A stretch of DNA of 22,995 nt from NCBI GenBank assembly GCA_043783155.1, contig JAYVZS010000121.1, positions 1 to 22,995 of the forward strand. The letters run 5' to 3'. Origin of the DNA: JAPLDA01 sp043783155. Its GTDB lineage: Bacteria; Bacteroidota; Bacteroidia; AKYH767-A; 2013-40CM-41-45. Both the position numbers and the translations under genes were made by a program. The notes under the pieces are model-generated. The model was not told where the DNA came from and searched no databases. It saw only the letters and a program-made list of their open reading frames with translations. Below are positions 21,480-22,995 of the stretch, in pieces. How positions within the stretch are numbered: the stretch's first letter is position 1; every line of letters starts with the position of its first letter.

Positions 21480-22361
21480 TTATGCTCTTGGATGAGCTTG
21501 TTTATAAACCTTTTTTAATTTTTCAATCGTGTTGTGAGTGTATACCTGAGTCGCGCTCAGGTTCGCATGACCCAGTATTTCTTTGATGCTGTTGATATCG
21601 GCACCGTGATTCAGCATGTGAGTAGCGAACGTATGTCGAAGCACGTGCGGACTTTTCTTATCAAGCGTTGTCACCGAACCCAAACGTTCAGTCACGATCC
21701 TGTAAATAAGTTTCTGATAAACCGGCTTGCCTTTGTCTGTCACAAAAAGATGATTTGTATTTGGAGAAAAATTTTCCTTCTTTGTGTTAAGATACTTCTC
21801 AATCACATGCCTCAGCGTATTCGTAAACGGAATTACGCGTTCTTTGTTTCTTTTTCCCAAGACTTTTATCTGGCAGTTGTTCAGATCAATATCCGTTTCC
21901 TTCAGGTTTACCAACTCACTCAAACGCATACCTGTGGCGTAAAACAGTTCCAGTATCATTTTATCCCTCACCGCTTCATATCCTTCACCGAAATCAACCT
22001 GGTCGAAAAGTAAATCCATCTTGCCCTGGTCCACAAAAACAGGCAATCGTTTCGACGTTTTAGGAGATTGAATTTTCAGCATCGGGTTCAGGGTTACCAT
22101 GCCGTCGCGAAGAAGAAACCGGTAAAAAGTTTTGAGCGTCGTAATTTTCCGGTTCACTGACCGTGCCGATATTTTAGCTTCCATCATGCTCACGATCCAG
22201 GAACGAATCATCGTGTGATTAATTTCCTGAACATCGCTGATCTCATACGTTACCTGCTGGTATTTGAAAAACTGGTCGAGGTCATTTTCGTATGCCACTA
22301 CCGTGTTGGGTGAAAACCGTTTTTCGAATTTTATGTACTGAAGAAAACGTTCTACGCTCAT
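21480..22361 (-). CDS. xerC: Tyrosine recombinase XerC (XerC/XerD type)
   Basis: Site-specific recombinase that resolves chromosome dimers at dif with its XerD partner. The 293 residues have the normal length. An N-terminal SAM-like core-binding domain, about 1-90, is followed by the catalytic domain with all six active-site residues: R146 (ATGMRLSEL), K170 (LGKRNKERV), H239 and R242 (HVLRHTFATHML), H265 (LGHANLSATQVYTH) and the nucleophile Y274. It ends KQAHPRA, as XerC proteins do, so XerC is favoured over XerD, but the two cannot be separated with certainty here. The rpsU-xerC-hpf order is conserved in Bacteroidota and argues for a chromosomal housekeeping recombinase rather than a phage integrase. 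The ATG follows the rpsU terminator by only 9 nt. Confidence 0.94.
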   Translation of the reverse strand: MSVERFLQYIKFEKRFSPNTVVAYENDLDQFFKYQQVTYEISDVQEINHTMIRSWIVSMMEAKISARSVNRKITTLKTFYRFLLRDGMVTLNPMLKIQSPKTSKRLPVFVDQGKMDLLFDQVDFGEGYEAVRDKMILELFYATGMRLSELVNLKETDIDLNNCQIKVLGKRNKERVIPFTNTLRHVIEKYLNTKKENFSPNTNHLFVTDKGKPVYQKLIYRIVTERLGSVTTLDKKSPHVLRHTFATHMLNHGADINSIKEILGHANLSATQVYTHNTIEKLKKVYKQAHPRA

Positions 22362-22370
22362 ATTCCCGTT

Positions 22371-22419
22371 AAAAAAGAAAGAGAGAAATCAATGCCGCGG
22401 TGCGGAATCAATTTCTCTC
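22371..22419 (-). terminator. Terminator/attenuator between rpsU and xerC
   Basis: On the minus strand GAGAGAAAT (22411-22419) pairs with ATTTCTCTC (22381-22389). The inner arms pair almost completely (CCGC with GCGG, two G-T pairs, one mismatch) around a 3-nt loop. It is followed by TTTCTTTTTT (22371-22380). It ends 10 nt before the xerC ATG, so xerC and hpf depend on read-through unless there is an unseen internal promoter. Confidence 0.75.
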
Positions 22420-22510
22420 CATCAAAATTTCTTTTACCAACACTTTCACGATAACGATGTTATCAATTACTCATGTAAAAATACGAAATAATCCTTTCCG
22501 TGAAAAAGAA

Positions 22511-22705
22511 TTAAAGGATACCATCACGTCTCATACCCTCAAGGTAACGGGCATGAATAACCTGCTGACGTCTTTCAACAGAAGGTTTTTCAAACGCCTG
22601 GCGTCTGCGAAGCTCACGAACAACACCTGTGCGCTCAAATTTCTTCTTAAATTTCTTCAAGGCCTTGTCAATCGGCTCATTTTCTTTGATAGGTACAATA
22701 ATCAT
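22511..22705 (-). CDS. rpsU: 30S ribosomal protein bS21
   Basis: 64-residue basic ribosomal protein of the small-subunit platform, next to the 3' end of 16S rRNA. In Bacteroidota bS21, with bS18 and bS6, holds the anti-Shine-Dalgarno tail and thereby makes ribosomes ignore SD sequences. The product MIIVPIKENEPIDKALKKFK has the normal start and length. The frame is open up to 22807, but the 34 extra codons would span the promoter, so the ATG at 22705 is used. The leader is about 15-20 nt and lacks an SD (AAGACAAAG only), unlike rpsU of many Flavobacteriales, where an extended SD serves autoregulation. It heads the rpsU-xerC-hpf cluster and is followed by a terminator. Confidence 0.97.
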   Translation of the reverse strand: MIIVPIKENEPIDKALKKFKKKFERTGVVRELRRRQAFEKPSVERRQQVIHARYLEGMRRDGIL

Positions 22706-22725
22706 CTTTGTCTTGTTTGGGAGCG

Positions 22726-22756
22726 CAAAAATAGAGATTTTTCTGAAACGAGCAAA
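22726..22756 (-). promoter_or_regulatory. Two-box promoter of rpsU
   Basis: Minus strand TTTG (22753-22756), 19-bp spacer, TATTTTTG (22726-22733): an exact TTTG-N19-TAnnTTTG match, ending 20 nt before the ATG at 22705. Confidence 0.8.
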
Positions 22757-22802
22757 AAAAATTTTGGAGCGAAACAGTGGAACTTTAATGACCTTTCTTC
22801 CC

Positions 22803-22876
22803 GCCATCCGCTACAAGTCCGGCCGCCCGCAATGCCCTCGCGCTGCGGGCTTTCCGCTTCTGTCGGGGCTATTTTG
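22803..22876. repeat. GC-rich spacer segment with hairpin, probable dispersed repeat
   Basis: Markedly GC-rich against its AT-rich surroundings. GCCCGCA (22825-22831) is complementary to TGCGGGC (22844-22850). The phrase TGCGGGCTTTCCGCTTC looks like a repeat I associate with Bacteroidota spacers, but no second copy is in this window, so the repeat claim is unproven. Confidence 0.4.
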
Positions 22877-22912
22877 ACACTTACCGTTTCATCGACAAAA
22901 AGCCATCAACGA

Positions 22913-22943
22913 CCCTCTCCCTTGGGAGAGGGCCGGGGTGAGG
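22913..22943 (-). repeat. REP-like palindrome, copy 4 (inverted)
   Basis: Read on the minus strand: CCTCACCCCGGCCCTCTCCC, then AAGGGAGAGGG, the best-preserved palindrome of the four copies. The flanks (to the window end at 22995) contain no recognisable gene. Confidence 0.85.
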
Positions 22944-22995
22944 GAAAACTGCCCCAAAACAATCTTCCGCCGGTTCACGAATGCCAAAAACGCCG

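Noticed and set aside
21480..22361. Phage or element integrase marking a mobile island
   Set aside because: The recombinase is of XerC type in its conserved housekeeping context between rpsU and hpf; no attachment repeats or phage genes nearby.
22862..22960. A fourth copy of the MITE-like element around palindrome copy 4
   Set aside because: Only the palindrome and a TTTTTGTCG word near it match; the other blocks are missing and the spacing differs.

Overview
The window looks like a piece of a chromosome from an uncultured or environmental member of the Bacteroidota (Chitinophagales/Sphingobacteriales-like; the exact order cannot be settled from this sequence). Four things point there. One protein carries a type IX secretion (Por) sorting domain. 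There is a DUF4369 plus TlpA lipoprotein. Several genes are preceded by the Bacteroidota promoter motif TAnnTTTG, twice with a TTTG box exactly 19 bp upstream. Shine-Dalgarno sequences are almost absent. Most genes are housekeeping. I see no phage, insertion sequence with a transposase, CRISPR array, tRNA or rRNA.

Layout. Positions 1-2672 are on the minus strand: gap (cut by the left edge), lipA and a secreted protein of unknown function. A divergent OsmC-family gene (2736-3140) follows. Positions 3141-4090 are almost free of protein genes. They hold two adjacent copies of an approximately 150-170 bp repeat with inverted ends, a 41-residue lipoprotein gene with a textbook promoter and terminator (3612-3737, minus), and an unexplained GC-richer island. 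Then come ung, an Omp85/BamA-type outer-membrane protein, a GNAT acetyltransferase (minus), hemE, an MFS permease, a LutA-like iron-sulfur protein and a GT87-type membrane glycosyltransferase (4091-12187).

Positions 12548-19365 look like one transcription unit: a T9SS-exported endonuclease I, a TlpA-like lipoprotein, a large M1 aminopeptidase with an apparent C-terminal beta-barrel, and lpxH (lipid A synthesis). The last three genes are packed within 2-12 nt of each other. Convergent to it are a lytic transglycosylase (19467-20870, minus) and, at the right end, the minus-strand cluster rpsU, xerC, hpf. The envelope theme is strong: Omp85 protein, LpxH, transglycosylase, secreted endonuclease, barrel-anchored peptidase and thioredoxin-like lipoprotein.

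The main surprises are in the small-scale structure. A dispersed palindromic repeat (CCTCACCCC...GGGAGAGG) occurs four times, once inside lpxH, where it is read in frame as 12 extra residues. The same palindrome sits inside one copy of a longer MITE-like repeat. hpf has a strong Shine-Dalgarno sequence two genes downstream of rpsU, in a phylum whose ribosomes normally ignore such sites because of bS21. Several genes have a promoter so close to the ATG that the mRNA should be leaderless. Many spacers carry short 'word-like' tandem or inverted phrases. I did not find a convincing new multi-gene defence or mobile system.
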